Shown piece after piece: positions 26,115 through 35,838 of a stretch of 64,000 nt of DNA; within the stretch, counting starts at the first letter, position 1; every line of letters begins with the position of its first letter. Made by a program: the position numbers and the translations under genes. The stretch comes from Candidatus Pseudobacter hemicellulosilyticus. GTDB lineage: Bacteria > Bacteroidota > Bacteroidia > Chitinophagales > Chitinophagaceae. The stretch covers positions 3,906,001 to 3,970,000 of the forward strand of contig CP119311.1 of the NCBI GenBank assembly GCA_029202545.1, written 5' to 3'. The notes under the pieces are model-generated. The model ran no database searches, had not been told where the DNA came from, and worked only from the letters and a program-made list of their open reading frames with translations.

Positions 26115-29100
26115 ATGCCAAAAACTGCAATTGGCGGCTGGCGATTTCCGCGGGGAAACCGGCTTCCAGCTCAAATGATGAGAGTTATGAAACTAACGGG
26201 CTTTCTGCTATGCGTCCTCTGCCTGCATGTTGCGGGACGCACTGTTTCGCAAACAGTGACGCTGTCCGCAAAGGATATGCACCTGCGCAAGGTTTTTGAT
26301 ATCGTGGAAAAGCAGACGGGATATGTGGTGTTCAGTAACCGCGACCTGCTCGCCAATACCAGGCCGGTCACCCTGTCTGTGCAGAACATGCCGCTGCAAT
26401 CCTTTCTCCAGGAACTGCTGGTCAACCAGCCCGTCCTGTTCAGGATCGATAACAATACCATTATCCTGTCGCGCAAGCTGACCCTGCGCTCCAATCCCGG
26501 GCAGGAACCCGGCCTGGATACGGTCCCCCACCTCCAGCTCATCTACGGGCGGGTCACGGACGAGAAAGGGACGCCGCTGGACAAGGCCTCTATCCTGCTG
26601 AAAGGCACTAACCGCGGCTGGGCTACCTCGGCCGATGGTAAGTTCACTGTGCTGGCGGAAAGCGGTATCCTGGTGTTCAGCTCTGTTGGGTTCAAACCGA
26701 AAGAAGTACCGGTCAAAGCCGGGAGCTATATTATCCAGCTGGAACCGGTGGACAGCAGAATGGAAGATGTGGTAGTAACAGGGATATTTAACCGAAGGGC
26801 GGAAAGTTTTACCGGTTCGGCCCAGACCTATACCCGCGAGCAGCTGATGAAAGTAGGCACTATCAATGTGCTGCAAAGCCTCAAGAACCTTGACCCCAGC
26901 TTTAACCTGCTGCAGAACCTGGAGATCGGCTCGGATCCCAATGCCCTGCCCAGTATCCAGCTCCGCGGCCAGTCGGGCTTCCCCGATCTCCGGGGCGAGT
27001 ACCAGACAGATCCCAACCAGCCGCTCTTCATCCTGGACGGTTTTGAAGTGAGCCTCACCCGCATCATTGACCTGGACATGACCCGCGTGGTCAGCATCAC
27101 CCTGCTCAAGGATGCGGCGGCCAAAGCCATCTATGGTTCCAAAGCCGCCAATGGGGTAGTGGTGATTGAAACGCAGCGACCAAAGGCCGGTAAAATGCAG
27201 GTGACCTATACCGGTAATATCCAGGTGGGCATGCCTGATCTCAGCAGCTATAACCTGGCCAATGCTGCTGAAAAGCTGGACGTGGAGAAAAGCGCCGGCC
27301 TGTACAACGCCCCTGGCAACGCCGATCAGCAATACCTCAATAACCTGGAATACAACCGCCTGCTGGAAGAAGTGCTGAGCGGCGTCAATACCGACTGGCT
27401 CTCGCAGCCCGTGGATACCCGGGTAGGCCAGAAGCATTCCCTGTATGTGGAAGGCGGTACCGATGCTATGCGCTATGCCGTGGACTTCTCCCATAATAAT
27501 TTCAAGGGTGTGATGAAAGGCTCCGAGCGGAATACCACGGCCGGTGTCATCACGTTGTGGTATCGCTATGGCAAGCTGCTGCTGCGCAATAACCTGGATG
27601 TATCTTATAACAAAGGCGTCAACTCGCCCTACGGCGATTTTTCCCAGTATGCCCGCATGAATCCCTATTACAGGGCCACGGATGAGCAGGGCAACATAAC
27701 CCGGGTGGCGGGAGAGAATACGGTGAATGGCGGCGCTGCCGGTAACCCGCTCTGGAATACCACCATCAACACCCGCAACTTTTCAGAATACACCCAGCTG
27801 GTCAATAACTTTTATGCGGAATACGCCCTGAGCCAGGCCCTTCGTTTCACCGGCCGCGTCAGCATTACGCGGAAGGAAAGCGGGGACGAGCAGTTCTATC
27901 CCGCCAGTCACACCATGTTCCTCAGTTATACCACCGAGGACCTGGTCAAAAGAAAAGGCCTGTATGTGCATGGAGATGGTTTTGACAAGCGATTGGCGGT
28001 AGACCTTACAGCCAACTATGCAAAGACCATCGGGGAACATTTCCTCTCGGCCAACCTGGCCGCCAGTATGAGTGATATAGCTACCCGCAATACCAGCGTC
28101 TCGGCTGAAGGCTTTCCCAATGATTTCCTGGATGATATCACTTTTGCCCGGCAATATTTGCAGAACAGCCGTCCTGCTGGCATGGAAAGTACTATCCGCG
28201 ACCTGGGCCTGATGTCGGCCGTCAACTATTCCTTTGCCGACCGATTCCTGGTGGATGCCAGTTATCGCCTCAGCGCCTCCTCCCAGTTTGGATCTGATAA
28301 CCGCTGGGGCAGCTTCTGGTCGGCCGGCCTGGGCTGGAACCTGCACAAGGAAGCATTCGCCCGTAACTGGAAAAAGCTGGACCAGTTAAGGATCCGTGGT
28401 TCACTGGGCTATTCCGGTTCACAGAACTTTAATTCCTACCAGTCCAAATCCACTTTCAGCTATAACCCTACCGATACCTACCTGGGTAACTATGGCGCCT
28501 ACCTGCTGGGCCTCAGCAATGAAAAGCTGCAATGGCAGCGCAAGTACGACCAGAACATCGGCGTGGACCTGGCCCTGTTCAACCGGGCGCTGACCATCCG
28601 GGCCGATTATTATACCGCCAATACCAACGACCTGCTCACCGATGTCACCGTTCCTTCTTCCACCGGTTTTACCACTTATAAAGAGAACCTGGGCAAGGTG
28701 AAGAACATAGGGATGGAACTGGCGCTGGGATACAGGTTCTGGAGTGATCGCCGCCGGGGCAATTTTGCCAGTGTTTTTGTAGCGGCCACGCATAATAAAA
28801 ATACCATTCAGCAGATCTCCAATTCCCTGGCCACCTACAACAAGGAGCAGGCCGAGATCATCAGCAACAGGCCGGTAGTGCGCTATGCCGAAGGACAATC
28901 CATGAGCGCTATCTGGGCTGTACCTTCTTATGGCATTGATCCCGCTACAGGCCGTGAGATCTATGTCAAAGCGGATGGCAGCATTACCCATGCCTGGGAT
29001 GCCAACGACCTGGCCGTGGTAGGGGATGCAGCGCCCAAAGTACGGGGCAACCTGGGCTTTAACGTAGAGTTCAACGGCTGGAGCCTGAATGTATCCAGCA

Positions 29101-29486
29101 ACTGGGAATTTGGCGGCCAGATCTATAACCAGACCCTGGTTGGTAAAGTGGAGAATGCAGATATGTTTTACAATGTGGATCGCCGGGTGTTCTCCGAGCG
29201 CTGGCGCCAGCCCGGGGATATTTCCCGGTTCAAGAATATTGCCAACAGGGGGATTACCCGCTCTACGGAGCGCTTTGTGGAAGACCAGGATCTCTGGAGC
29301 CTGTCGGCCGTTAACCTGATGTACGACCTGGCCCGGCTGCGGGTATTTAAAAATGCCAACTTAAGCCGGTTGCGCATTGGCGTTAATATGGTGGATGTAA
29401 CGCAGTTGTCGTCCGTACGTATTGAGCGCGGTACCGGTTATCCGTTCGCCCGCAATTTTAATTTTTCGGTGCAAGCTATGTTCTAA
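26115..29486 (+). CDS. SusC/RagA family TonB-linked outer membrane protein (locus 2)
   Basis: A 1123-residue outer-membrane transporter. The N-terminus MPKTAIGGWRFPRGNRL..MRVMKLTGFLL is a long signal sequence of the type seen in Chitinophagaceae SusC proteins. An STN domain follows (LSAKDMHLRKVFDIVEKQTGYV, about 50-115), then a carboxypeptidase-like domain (IYGRVTDEKGTPLDKASILLKG), the plug with IQLRGQSGFPDL and VVSITLLKDAAAKAIYGSKAANGVVVIET, and the barrel. The STN domain fits signalling via FecR. Downstream metalloproteases make peptides or protein fragments the likely cargo. Confidence 0.96.
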   Translation: MPKTAIGGWRFPRGNRLPAQMMRVMKLTGFLLCVLCLHVAGRTVSQTVTLSAKDMHLRKVFDIVEKQTGYVVFSNRDLLANTRPVTLSVQNMPLQSFLQELLVNQPVLFRIDNNTIILSRKLTLRSNPGQEPGLDTVPHLQLIYGRVTDEKGTPLDKASILLKGTNRGWATSADGKFTVLAESGILVFSSVGFKPKEVPVKAGSYIIQLEPVDSRMEDVVVTGIFNRRAESFTGSAQTYTREQLMKVGTINVLQSLKNLDPSFNLLQNLEIGSDPNALPSIQLRGQSGFPDLRGEYQTDPNQPLFILDGFEVSLTRIIDLDMTRVVSITLLKDAAAKAIYGSKAANGVVVIETQRPKAGKMQVTYTGNIQVGMPDLSSYNLANAAEKLDVEKSAGLYNAPGNADQQYLNNLEYNRLLEEVLSGVNTDWLSQPVDTRVGQKHSLYVEGGTDAMRYAVDFSHNNFKGVMKGSERNTTAGVITLWYRYGKLLLRNNLDVSYNKGVNSPYGDFSQYARMNPYYRATDEQGNITRVAGENTVNGGAAGNPLWNTTINTRNFSEYTQLVNNFYAEYALSQALRFTGRVSITRKESGDEQFYPASHTMFLSYTTEDLVKRKGLYVHGDGFDKRLAVDLTANYAKTIGEHFLSANLAASMSDIATRNTSVSAEGFPNDFLDDITFARQYLQNSRPAGMESTIRDLGLMSAVNYSFADRFLVDASYRLSASSQFGSDNRWGSFWSAGLGWNLHKEAFARNWKKLDQLRIRGSLGYSGSQNFNSYQSKSTFSYNPTDTYLGNYGAYLLGLSNEKLQWQRKYDQNIGVDLALFNRALTIRADYYTANTNDLLTDVTVPSSTGFTTYKENLGKVKNIGMELALGYRFWSDRRRGNFASVFVAATHNKNTIQQISNSLATYNKEQAEIISNRPVVRYAEGQSMSAIWAVPSYGIDPATGREIYVKADGSITHAWDANDLAVVGDAAPKVRGNLGFNVEFNGWSLNVSSNWEFGGQIYNQTLVGKVENADMFYNVDRRVFSERWRQPGDISRFKNIANRGITRSTERFVEDQDLWSLSAVNLMYDLARLRVFKNANLSRLRIGVNMVDVTQLSSVRIERGTGYPFARNFNFSVQAMF

Positions 29487-29503
29487 TCCCAAAAGCAAAA
29501 GTT

Positions 29504-30940
29504 ATGAGACTGAAATACCTGATCGTTTCTTTGTTGCCGGCGCTGATGGGGCTGCCTGCCTGCAATAAATTCCTGGATGTAAAACCCAAGACCCAGATAG
29601 AAGAGGAAGTGCTGTACCAGCGGGAATCGGGTTTTAAGGATGTGTTATGGGGAGCCTATGTTAATATGGCTTCACCTGCTATGTATGGTCGCGAAATGAC
29701 CTTTGGCATCGTAGATGTGATAGGCCAGGCCTATGCCCGGACAGGAAGTACCTATGGTTCGGCCAAAGCCTATGATTACGCCAACGGCAATATTGAGCCC
29801 ATGATCAATGGCATGTGGCAAAGCACTTATAATACTATTGCCAATCTGAATAACCTGATAGCCGAATTGCGGACAGCTAACCGCTCACTATTTGCAGAAG
29901 ATAATTACAATGTGATCCTGGGCGAGGCGCTGGGACTGCGGGCTTATCTCCATTTTGATATGCTGCGGCTATATGCGCCTTCTTTCAGGTCGGACCCTGC
30001 CGCCAAAGCCATTCCCTATGTTACGCAGTACAGCTTTACCATGACCCCGGAAAGCACGGTCGCGGGAACGCTGGACAAGATACAGGCGGACTTCACAGAG
30101 GCCGCTGCTTTACTGAAGACCAGTGATCCCATTATTACCAACCGGGCCATTACCGCCAATATTGATGAAGGCTACCTGCTGCAGCGGAATTTCCGGTTCA
30201 ACTATTATGCAGTACGGGCTGCTATGGCCCGGGTTTACCTGTACCGGAACGATCTGCTGAACGCCGGCCTGGCTGCTGATGAGGTCATTGCTTCCGGTAA
30301 GTTCAGCTGGATCACCGTGGATGAGGTGGCCGTAGCGGATGAGTCACAGCGCAACCGGACCTTTACCCCCGAGCAGGTGTTTGTACTGAACACGCCGCGT
30401 ATGTCCGAGTACATTGCGGATCGACTGACCTATACGGTCTTTGGCTCTACCGGTAACCTGGGATTGTACTACCTGACCACTGATATCAATGCCCTGTACC
30501 CGGAGGCCAACGACTGGCGCAAACTGTATTTCTGGACACAAGAAAGGAACGGCGTCAGCAGCGAGCGCTTCAGCGCCAAACTGCAGCAACCTGCCGGTAT
30601 GCCCGCGGGCCTGGGGCAGCGCATGCCGCTGATCCGGCTGCCGGAGTTGTACCTGACTTCAGCGGAAGCCAACCTGGATGCAGACCCGCAAAAAGCCATC
30701 CAGCGGATCCGTGACCTGCGCATTCACCGCGGACTGGATGCCGGTATCCCGGATGGAACGCCCACAGCTACCCTGATGGAAGAAATGAAAAAGGAATACC
30801 GCCGTGAGTTCATCACGGAAGGCATGCTTTTCTATTATTATAAGCGATTGGATGCCGCAACAGTAGATGGCGTTACCGGCAATTTCAACAAAGCCAATTA
30901 CGTACTGCCCAAGCCGGCTGAAGAAACGGAGTTACGATAA
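29504..30940 (+). CDS. RagB/SusD family nutrient-uptake lipoprotein (locus 2)
   Basis: Surface substrate-binding lipoprotein partner of the preceding SusC. It has 478 residues with lipobox GLPAC (Cys20), followed by NKFLDVKPKTQIEEEVLY, the usual SusD start. Helical TPR-like segments include LGEALGLRAYLHFDMLRLYAP and AVRAAMARVYLYRNDLLNA. The C-terminal part contains PLIRLPELYLTSAEANLDADPQKAIQRIRDLR and KEYRREFITEGMLFYYYKRLD. The gene starts 17 bp after the SusC stop and is followed 20 bp later by the DUF4843 lipoprotein gene. Confidence 0.95.
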   Translation: MRLKYLIVSLLPALMGLPACNKFLDVKPKTQIEEEVLYQRESGFKDVLWGAYVNMASPAMYGREMTFGIVDVIGQAYARTGSTYGSAKAYDYANGNIEPMINGMWQSTYNTIANLNNLIAELRTANRSLFAEDNYNVILGEALGLRAYLHFDMLRLYAPSFRSDPAAKAIPYVTQYSFTMTPESTVAGTLDKIQADFTEAAALLKTSDPIITNRAITANIDEGYLLQRNFRFNYYAVRAAMARVYLYRNDLLNAGLAADEVIASGKFSWITVDEVAVADESQRNRTFTPEQVFVLNTPRMSEYIADRLTYTVFGSTGNLGLYYLTTDINALYPEANDWRKLYFWTQERNGVSSERFSAKLQQPAGMPAGLGQRMPLIRLPELYLTSAEANLDADPQKAIQRIRDLRIHRGLDAGIPDGTPTATLMEEMKKEYRREFITEGMLFYYYKRLDAATVDGVTGNFNKANYVLPKPAEETELR

Positions 30941-30960
30941 ACAACCAAAACTGAACAGTA

Positions 30961-31701
30961 ATGAAACAACAATATCTATTCTATATACTGGCGGTAGTGC
31001 TGCTGCTGGCGGGTTGTGAGAATGATGAGTACCTGTACCGCGATGTCTCGGCCCGTATCTGGCTGGGCCGGCGGGATACCATCGGTTCCCTGATAGCTAC
31101 CCGTGATTCTTCCGTGGTCTCCTTCCTGGCCCTGCCTTCCGGGCAGACAAAGGACACCCTGTATGTGACAGCCAATGTGACCGGCCAGCGGGCGCCGGTG
31201 GATCGTCCTTTTGTATTGAAGGTGGTGCCGGAACTGACCAATGTCTCAACCGGCGATTATGAGCTGGGGCAGCCAGTGATCCCTGCCAATTCCTTTATTG
31301 CGCAGGTGCCGGTGATTGTACACAAACAGGTGCCGGGGCTGGACCTGAGCAAGGAGTGGGCAAAGCTGGTGTTACGTTTTGTTCCCAATGAAAATTTCCA
31401 GTATGCCACGGCCGGTACGGACACCTTCCGGATCATCTGGTCTGATTTCCTGACGCAGCCGGATGGCTGGACCGCTGTACAATCCTTCCTGGGTGTTTAT
31501 AGCCAGTCGAAGTACAAATTCATCCTGGAGTTCTACGGTCCCGTGGATTTTGAGCGCTACCGGGGCAATACCAACCTGGGACTGGGCCTGCAATCGGCGC
31601 TGAAAAAACTGCTGCGCGATTACAATGCTGATCCAGCCAATGCGGGCAGGGCGGAAGGATGGCCCTGGCTCAACGACGATGGAACGCCTCTCACTTTCTA
31701 A
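30961..31701 (+). CDS. DUF4843 domain-containing lipoprotein
   Basis: A 246-residue predicted lipoprotein with lipobox LLAGC (Cys19). The DUF4843 family is a beta-sandwich lipoprotein usually encoded directly after SusD; it probably sits on the cell surface and contributes to substrate capture. Visible family features are VSFLALPSGQTKDTLYVTANVTG, the strand FVLKVVPE, and the C-terminal WSDFLTQPDGW followed by GVYSQSKYKFILEFYG. It lies 20 bp after SusD and 6 bp before the PKD-like lipoprotein gene, so it is within the operon. Confidence 0.88.
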   Translation: MKQQYLFYILAVVLLLAGCENDEYLYRDVSARIWLGRRDTIGSLIATRDSSVVSFLALPSGQTKDTLYVTANVTGQRAPVDRPFVLKVVPELTNVSTGDYELGQPVIPANSFIAQVPVIVHKQVPGLDLSKEWAKLVLRFVPNENFQYATAGTDTFRIIWSDFLTQPDGWTAVQSFLGVYSQSKYKFILEFYGPVDFERYRGNTNLGLGLQSALKKLLRDYNADPANAGRAEGWPWLNDDGTPLTF

Positions 31702-31707
31702 CTTCTT

Positions 31708-33237
31708 ATGCTCACACTCATGCCAAAACGAATACTATACCTTTTTATACTGGCGGCCCTTACAGGCTGCTACAAGGACAAGGGTAACTATACCTATACT
31801 GAATTGCCAGCTTTTTATGTGGATACCAACACTGTGCAGGGCGAGTTCATTGTTCCGCAATACGATACCCTCCGCCTCAATCCGGGATTGGTATATGAGG
31901 GGAACAGGGCGGCCCTCAAATTCAGCTGGACCACCTATCTCTATGGCAGCAGTATCAATACCATTGCCGATACCCTGGCCCGCACGGAAATCCTGGCGGC
32001 GCCCATTGCGCTGTTCCCGGAACGCTACTGGCTGGAGTTCACCGCTACAGATACCCTGACCGGGCGCAGGATGGCGTATCGCTACCTGATGACAGTGGAA
32101 GGCATCGGTTCCGGTATGATGGTCCTCTATGAAAAAGACAATAGGGTGGACTTTGACCTGATCAAAACCAGGTTGCTGGAAGGGCTGTTGGAAAAAGATG
32201 AGGTGGTGCGCAACCTGTATACCATTTCCAATCCGGGGCATCCGTTGACCGGCAAGGCGGTGGCCATTAATATGTTCAGGTTCCAGACGGCACAATACAT
32301 CAGTGTTTTTTCGGAGAACGACGGCGTGCAGATATCTCCTGCGGATATGGGCATCATCAAAAATTTCAATGAGCAGTTTGCTGCTTCGCCGGACCTGGTG
32401 CGGCCGCAGGGGCAGTTTGCTCCCTTTGGGTTAACGGTGAACGATTTTGAGAACAGTTCCGGCTTTGACCTGCTGGTCAACGGGGGACAGGCCTATGCCA
32501 ATATGGTGCTGTTTGCCTTTGGCAAGCCAACGGCTTACTCGCTGCTCTTTGCTTCCGATGGTGATTATGAGGCGGCGCCCTTCATCAAATATGGGCTGGC
32601 CCGTATTGTGGTCTATGATCAGAAAAACCGTCGCTTCCTGGGCGCCAGCCCGCTGGGCACTACGCTGACTCCGATTATCAGCAATGGCAGCGCTTTTAAT
32701 TTCCAGTCGGTCGGAAAGGATATGGTATACATGGACTATGGTTATGGCGGTACTTATATGAACTATGCTGTTTTCAAAGAACCGGTGGATGATGGTCGCA
32801 GGTACCTCTATGTAGTAGACCTGGGCGCTTCCGCTGCACGCTACGCCTGGGATATCTCTGCCTACCCGGGGATCAGCAGCGCCACAAAATTTGCCTATGG
32901 CACCCGTGGGCAGCTGATGTATTATGCTGCGGGCAATAAATTATACCAGATCCATTTTGACCTGTCGGCCGGACAGGAGCTGGGCGCTACCGAAGCCTGG
33001 CCCTTTATTCCGCCCAATGAAGAGATCACCTGCCTGAAAATGTGCCCCCATCCTGGCAGGAACCTGGCGGAGAATGCCAAGGATAAATACCTGTTTGTGG
33101 GTACCTGGGATGCAACGGCCAACAAGGGTAAGGTCTATGTATTGCAGGCCAATGTCACTTCCGGCGTCCTCACTGCTGAGCCCGCAGCGGTATTTGAAGG
33201 TTTCGGCAAAGTGAAGGACCTGGCTTTTAAATTCTAA
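31708..33237 (+). CDS. PKD-like family surface lipoprotein
   Basis: A 509-residue lipoprotein with lipobox LTGC. ATG 31708 gives the longest form; ATG 31720 (MPKRILYLFILAALTGC) is an equally good start. After the anchor comes the stretch KDKGNYTYTELPAFYVDT typical of the PKD-like family seen after SusD/DUF4843, then one or two beta-sandwich domains, then a C-terminal region with propeller-like strands (KVYVLQANVTSGVL). It is presumed to bind the cargo of the SusCD pair at the surface. A 15-bp hairpin separates it from the first metalloprotease-like gene. Confidence 0.83.
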   Translation: MLTLMPKRILYLFILAALTGCYKDKGNYTYTELPAFYVDTNTVQGEFIVPQYDTLRLNPGLVYEGNRAALKFSWTTYLYGSSINTIADTLARTEILAAPIALFPERYWLEFTATDTLTGRRMAYRYLMTVEGIGSGMMVLYEKDNRVDFDLIKTRLLEGLLEKDEVVRNLYTISNPGHPLTGKAVAINMFRFQTAQYISVFSENDGVQISPADMGIIKNFNEQFAASPDLVRPQGQFAPFGLTVNDFENSSGFDLLVNGGQAYANMVLFAFGKPTAYSLLFASDGDYEAAPFIKYGLARIVVYDQKNRRFLGASPLGTTLTPIISNGSAFNFQSVGKDMVYMDYGYGGTYMNYAVFKEPVDDGRRYLYVVDLGASAARYAWDISAYPGISSATKFAYGTRGQLMYYAAGNKLYQIHFDLSAGQELGATEAWPFIPPNEEITCLKMCPHPGRNLAENAKDKYLFVGTWDATANKGKVYVLQANVTSGVLTAEPAAVFEGFGKVKDLAFKF

Positions 33238-33260
33238 AAAACAATCTGTTCATACCTGCC

Positions 33261-33296
33261 TTTGTCAGTGCCGGCGCTATTGCCGGTGCTGACAAA
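33261..33296 (+). promoter_or_regulatory. Intra-operon hairpin before the first metalloprotease-like gene
   Basis: TTTGTCAGTGCCGGC (33261-33275), loop GCTATT, GCCGGTGCTGACAAA (33282-33296): 15 bp with two G-U pairs. No T-run follows, so it is more likely an mRNA processing or stabilising structure, or a partial attenuator, than a full terminator. Confidence 0.6.
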
Positions 33297-33320
33297 AGGC
33301 CTCACACAATCATTTACAGC

Positions 33321-35837
33321 ATGTCAACGATGGTAATAAAGCTCCTCTCAGTGGGGATGCTGGCAGCATGTCTTTGTGCTGTCTCAACGGATCTCCATGC
33401 CCAGCGCCGGCGTGGTGGTGGGTCCGTTAGTCCGGCTCTTTCACCAAATGATAGCAGTAAGCCGCGGCCTGCGGTGCTGCCTGTGCCCCGGGCTGATCTG
33501 CCGCGGCCCTACAAAGAAGTGATCACGGCAAAAGCTGTATCCAGCAAAGGTTTTTTCACGGTGCATAAGCTGGACGATAAATATTTCCTGGAGATACCGG
33601 ATTCCCTGGTGGGCCGGGAACTGCTGGTGCTGAACCGCATTGCCGGGGCGCCGGCTGATTTCCGCGCCGGCCGCAATCCCATCGGTTATGCCGGTGAGGT
33701 GATTGGCCGGCAGCTGTTCCATTTCAGCAAAGGCGATAACAACCGACTGCTGGTCCAGGTGAAAAGTTATAAGGAGCGGGCTGTGGACAGCTCGGCCAAT
33801 GGCCTGGCCCTTTTGCTGGAGCGCAATAACCGGGAGTCCATCCTGAACAGCTTTCCTATCAAAGCGGTGAACGACAGCACCCATAGTGTTGTGATAGAGA
33901 TCACCGAGCTGCTGGGCCAGGATAATTTCCTGTTTGGGTTTGGCGCCGGCGTGAAAACTGCTGCCGGCCTGGGCGCCCTGGTGGCCGACCGGTCCTATAT
34001 AGAAACGGTGAAAGCCAATGCCGATAATATTGCTTTCAGCTTCCTGCGCACCTATACCAAAGGTGGTGTCAATGGCGGGCCGGTAAACCCTTTTACTTTT
34101 GAGTTGCGCACCGGAATGATGCTCTTGCCTGCCCGGCCAATGAAGGGCCGCCTGGCTGATAAAAGAACGGCTTTCCAGGAAATAAGCTACCTGGATTTCG
34201 ACAGCAATCCCATCGGCGTGGAGAACAAAGGATATATCTGCCGCTGGCGGCTGGAGCCGGCCGATGCAGCAGCCTATGCCGCCGGCAGGGGAAGCAAACC
34301 GCTGCAACCGATCCGCCTCTATATTGATGCTTCCATGCCGGCTGTCTGGCGTCCCTATGTGAAAGCAGGCATTGAATCCTGGAACAGGGCTTTTCAGAAA
34401 GCCGGTTTCCTGGATGCTATTGAAGCAGTGCTGCCTGCGGAAAAAGATGCTACCTCTTACCTGGATGCTATTAACCGCAGCGCCGTGGTCTTTATGCCCG
34501 GCAATGGCGATAACCACGGGCAGCTCGTCACCGATCCGCGTACCGGTGAGATACTGCAGGTGCAGCTGAATTTTTACCTCAGCACTTTGGACAAATTGTA
34601 CACCCAGTATTTTATACAGGCCGGCGCCCTGGATAAGGCTGCTAACAGACCGGTCTTTACTGATACGCTGATGGGCCACCTGGTACAGGCCTATACCATG
34701 CAGCTGATGGGCAACCTGCTGGGCCTGCAAAAAAATACCGCCGCTTCTTCGGCCAACAGCATCACGCAGCTGCGCAACAGCCAGTGGCTGCAAAGCAATG
34801 CCTTCAATGGTTCGGCCACAGATCCGGTACTGGTGAACTACGTGGTGCAGCCGGAAGATAAAGTAGCTCCTGCGCAGCTGCTGCCTAAAGTGTCCGCCCT
34901 TGATGAATGGATGATCAACTGGGGCTACCGGCTGATCCCGGGCAATGAAGCGGCCGCCCTGGACAAATGGATCCTTGAACATACCGGCCCTGAGTTGTAT
35001 ATCGGTGAAACAATGCCCGGTCTGCCGGTGGCTGATCCGCGTAACCTTTCCGGTGATCTCAGCAATGATGCAGTACAGGCCGCCAGGCTGGGCATCAATA
35101 ACCTGAAGAAGGTAGTACCCCGGCTGCTGGACTGGACCAGTGAACCGGCCACGGATAACCAGCGGGCAGGGGAGCTGTATGAAGCGTTGCTGGACCAGTA
35201 CGCCGCCTATGTGCGTACCATAATCCCTGAGTTGGGCGGCATCTATACCAATATCCGCAACAGCGGTCAGGCGGGAAAAGTGTTTTCTTTTGTGCCCCTG
35301 GCCCGTCAGCAACGGGCCATGCAGTTCTTGCAGGAGCAGGTCTTCAATACCCCTTCCTGGCTGATCAGCAAGCCACTCTATGCACGCACCAGTCAGCGTT
35401 TTGATTCCGTGCTGATTCTCCAGCGTAGCCTCTTGCAGGAAGTGCTGTCTGCCCCGGTATTGAACCGCCTGCAGCTGGTGGTCCAGCAGGAGCCCGCACA
35501 GGCCTATACGCCGATGCAATTCCTGGCCGATCTCAGCAACGGCATTTTTGCAGAGCTGAAGCAGGGGAAAGCCATCCACTTGCCGCGACGGGACCTGCAA
35601 AAAGCGTATATCCTGCGACTGGTTTCCCTGAAGTCGCTCCTGGCCGGCGCCGACAATGACCTGCCCGCCGTGCTGAATGCGCATGTCAATACCTTGCTGA
35701 AACAATTTAAACAGCAGCAGTCGTTGTACACAGGTATAGAAAAAGCACACCTCTCCATGTTGTATGAGCGCCTGTACATGGGCTGGTACAATCCGCCCGC
35801 ACCGGCTCCCGCTAACCCATTTCTCAGAAGATTATAA
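33321..35837 (+). CDS. DUF5117-type zinc metalloprotease paralogue lacking all catalytic residues (pseudoenzyme)
   Basis: An 838-residue secreted protein homologous along its length to the genes at 35.8 and 40.8 kb (DUF5118, DUF5117 and DUF4953 regions; start MSTMVIKLLSVGML, signal ending near LHAQ). The site that is HExxHxxGxxH in the paralogues here reads Q461-L462-M-G-N465-L-L-G-L-Q-K471: all three zinc His and the catalytic Glu are replaced. The Met-turn SIMDY is also gone, and SATDP stands in its place. Flanking segments such as KAGIESWNRAFQKAGF and VNYVVQPED remain, so this is not a frameshift. It is an intact pseudoenzyme, perhaps binding or scaffolding. Confidence 0.9.
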   Translation: MSTMVIKLLSVGMLAACLCAVSTDLHAQRRRGGGSVSPALSPNDSSKPRPAVLPVPRADLPRPYKEVITAKAVSSKGFFTVHKLDDKYFLEIPDSLVGRELLVLNRIAGAPADFRAGRNPIGYAGEVIGRQLFHFSKGDNNRLLVQVKSYKERAVDSSANGLALLLERNNRESILNSFPIKAVNDSTHSVVIEITELLGQDNFLFGFGAGVKTAAGLGALVADRSYIETVKANADNIAFSFLRTYTKGGVNGGPVNPFTFELRTGMMLLPARPMKGRLADKRTAFQEISYLDFDSNPIGVENKGYICRWRLEPADAAAYAAGRGSKPLQPIRLYIDASMPAVWRPYVKAGIESWNRAFQKAGFLDAIEAVLPAEKDATSYLDAINRSAVVFMPGNGDNHGQLVTDPRTGEILQVQLNFYLSTLDKLYTQYFIQAGALDKAANRPVFTDTLMGHLVQAYTMQLMGNLLGLQKNTAASSANSITQLRNSQWLQSNAFNGSATDPVLVNYVVQPEDKVAPAQLLPKVSALDEWMINWGYRLIPGNEAAALDKWILEHTGPELYIGETMPGLPVADPRNLSGDLSNDAVQAARLGINNLKKVVPRLLDWTSEPATDNQRAGELYEALLDQYAAYVRTIIPELGGIYTNIRNSGQAGKVFSFVPLARQQRAMQFLQEQVFNTPSWLISKPLYARTSQRFDSVLILQRSLLQEVLSAPVLNRLQLVVQQEPAQAYTPMQFLADLSNGIFAELKQGKAIHLPRRDLQKAYILRLVSLKSLLAGADNDLPAVLNAHVNTLLKQFKQQQSLYTGIEKAHLSMLYERLYMGWYNPPAPAPANPFLRRL

Positions 35838-35838
35838 A

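Noticed and set aside
33441..35750. 769-codon antisense open frame within the pseudo-metalloprotease gene
   Set aside because: The sense strand has a signal peptide, clear homology to two paralogues and normal codon use. Long antisense frames are common opposite genes with this codon bias; several others (for example at 8701-10149 and 36484-37917) look the same.
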